NCBI RefSeq assembly: GCF_030913705.1
Contig: NZ_CP133190.1
Span: 4,551,501-4,615,500 of the forward strand
From: Anaerocolumna sp. MB42-C2
GTDB taxonomy: Bacteria; Bacillota; Clostridia; Lachnospirales; Lachnospiraceae
DNA: 64,000 nucleotides
Direction: 5' to 3'
Below are positions 63,175 to 64,000 of the stretch, in pieces. Below the pieces are notes generated by a model that did no database searches, had not been told where the DNA came from, and saw only the letters and a list, made by a program, of their open reading frames with translations. Each line of letters opens with the position of its first letter. Position 1 is the stretch's first letter. The position numbers and the translations under genes are program-made.

Positions 63175-63676
63175 ATGAGTACCATAAAGGGGACACCTGT
63201 TTCACCAGGAATTGCTATTCTATATTCTCGGCACATATGGAAATGTTAAATGATATAGAATTTATCGGCAGTGTAAAGAGCGTCCTTGAAAGGCTGGAAT
63301 GTAATGCGGAATGGGCAGCTATTAGCCTTTGACGGTTTCAGGACAGAATTTTTATATATGAACAGGACGGATGCCCCAAGTGAAGAGGAACAATTTAGTG
63401 CATATAAAGAAATTGCCTTGGAATGCAGGGCAATCCGGTTGTTATTCGTACTTTGGATATCGGTGGGGATAAGGAAGTAGATTATCTTAAGATTCCCAAA
63501 GATGGGTAGGATTTGGGCTTGATGAGCTTAGCATGTCGCCGGTATCAATACTAAGGATAAGAGGACAGATACAGGGATTATTAAAAGCAGACTGTGAGAA
63601 GCTGGCAGTTAGAATATTAAGATTAAATACCGCAAGGGATATTGAAGAAGCCCTTAAAAATATAAATGAACCTTAA
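63175..63676 (+). pseudogene. Decayed PTS enzyme I gene with large deletions
   Basis: It has an EI start (KGTPVSPGIAI after GGAGG, 11 bases after the HPr stop) and then only fragments in different frames: SAHMEMLNDIEF and NAEWA from the helical domain, FRTEFLYM and EEEQFSAYKEIA, then VIRTLDIGGDKE, then the C-terminus GLDELSMSPVSIL. The PEP-histidine block and most of the barrel are gone: about 500 bases remain of roughly 1,650. Several stops and frameshifts make it certainly inactive. Confidence 0.92.
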
Positions 63677-63697
63677 GAATAATCGGAGGATGTCTTG

Positions 63698-64000
63698 ATG
63701 GATCAGATTAGTTTAGAAAAAAATGAAACAGTGAAGTTAATGGAACGGTTTTATTCAGGCATTGAAGAGGTTGACACCAATTTCCAGAAAGTGGTCGAAT
63801 CTTTTGTGGAAGCCTCGTCAAAAGCAGAAGAGGGAATACAGGTAATCAATAAAGGAATTAACCAGATGACTACAATCCGTGAGAATTTCGGTTCTGTTAT
63901 ACAGGCGATAACCAGGTTGAATATAAGATCCAAAGAAATAATGAATATCGTTGAGATGATTACAAAGATTTCGAAACAAACTAATTTATTGGCATTGAAT
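63698..64000 (+). CDS. Methyl-accepting chemotaxis protein, soluble, 5' part
   Basis: The window ends within this gene after 101 codons. It is a helical, coiled-coil sequence reaching the MCP signalling core (MITKISKQTNLLALN), normally followed by NAAIEAARAGE. There is no membrane segment before the signalling domain, so it should be a short cytoplasmic MCP. ATG 63698 follows CGGAGGA. It may link chemotaxis to the state of the PTS locus before it, but this is inference. Confidence 0.85.
   Translation, partial: MDQISLEKNETVKLMERFYSGIEEVDTNFQKVVESFVEASSKAEEGIQVINKGINQMTTIRENFGSVIQAITRLNIRSKEIMNIVEMITKISKQTNLLALN

Noticed and set aside
63286..63480. 64-codon open frame near the window end
   Set aside because: It is a chance frame over fragments of the EI pseudogene.
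1..64000. CRISPR arrays, tRNA and rRNA genes, complete insertion sequences or prophage
   Set aside because: No regularly spaced repeats, no tRNA/rRNA signatures, and no transposase, integrase or phage structural genes among the reading frames.

Overview
The window reads as chromosomal DNA of a low-GC, anaerobic, saccharolytic Firmicute, most likely a Lachnospiraceae member (Lachnoclostridium/Anaerocolumna-like). The basis is AT-rich intergenic DNA, strong AGGAGG ribosome binding sites, rubredoxin/rubrerythrin/flavodiiron oxygen defence, PTS and carbohydrate ABC systems, and many GH families. No rRNA, tRNA, CRISPR array or complete insertion sequence was seen. The species call is inference.

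Layout. 0-8.7 kb: a membrane acyltransferase; a decayed agr-like quorum-sensing locus (response regulator and histidine kinase each frameshifted, agrB-like remnant with a stop) carrying two near-identical LytTR-type direct-repeat sites; then exported proteins (subtilisin-like protease with an extra C-terminal domain, BspA-type LRR protein, small anchored protein). 8.9-15.3 kb: citrate synthase, methylglyoxal synthase and an oxygen-defence group (rubredoxin, rubrerythrin, Crp/Fnr regulator, thioredoxin, glutaredoxin-like protein, flavodiiron protein). 15.4-23.1 kb: amidase, LacI regulator, a large GH94-like glycoside phosphorylase and a GH30 enzyme. 23.4-25.9 kb: ammonium transporter and P-II protein. 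26.2-38.8 kb: GntR regulator, sugar ABC transporter without its ATPase, two GH76, GH125 and GH38 enzymes, and an MFS exporter. The last two carbohydrate blocks together look like intracellular breakdown of beta-glucan and alpha-mannan, the two main yeast cell-wall polymers.

39-42.6 kb: lytic transglycosylase, HD hydrolase, tandem crcB fluoride channel genes behind a fluoride riboswitch, NUDIX hydrolase and a small membrane protein. 42.8-51.7 kb: a mannitol-type PTS locus (EIICB, MtlR, EIIA, 1-phosphofructokinase, zinc hexitol-phosphate dehydrogenase, HPr, EI) lacking mannitol-1-phosphate 5-dehydrogenase, which suggests a route through fructose 1-phosphate. 52.1-55.6 kb: lactonase, nitroreductase (separated by a 261-bp MITE-like insertion with a perfect 11-bp direct repeat), a membrane protein and a histidine phosphatase.

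55.8-63.7 kb: a MurNAc-disaccharide PTS locus: RpiR regulator, lactose/cellobiose-type EIIC, EIIB and EIIA, tandem-GNAT acetyltransferase, atypical PIG-L family protein, MurQ etherase, MupG-type 6-phosphomuramidase, HPr and a heavily deleted EI pseudogene. An array of consecutive perfect hairpins sits inside this operon. The window ends in a soluble methyl-accepting chemotaxis protein. The most promising undescribed unit is this MurNAc locus, because the acetyltransferase and the atypical deacetylase-fold protein are not part of the known MurQ/MupG pathway.
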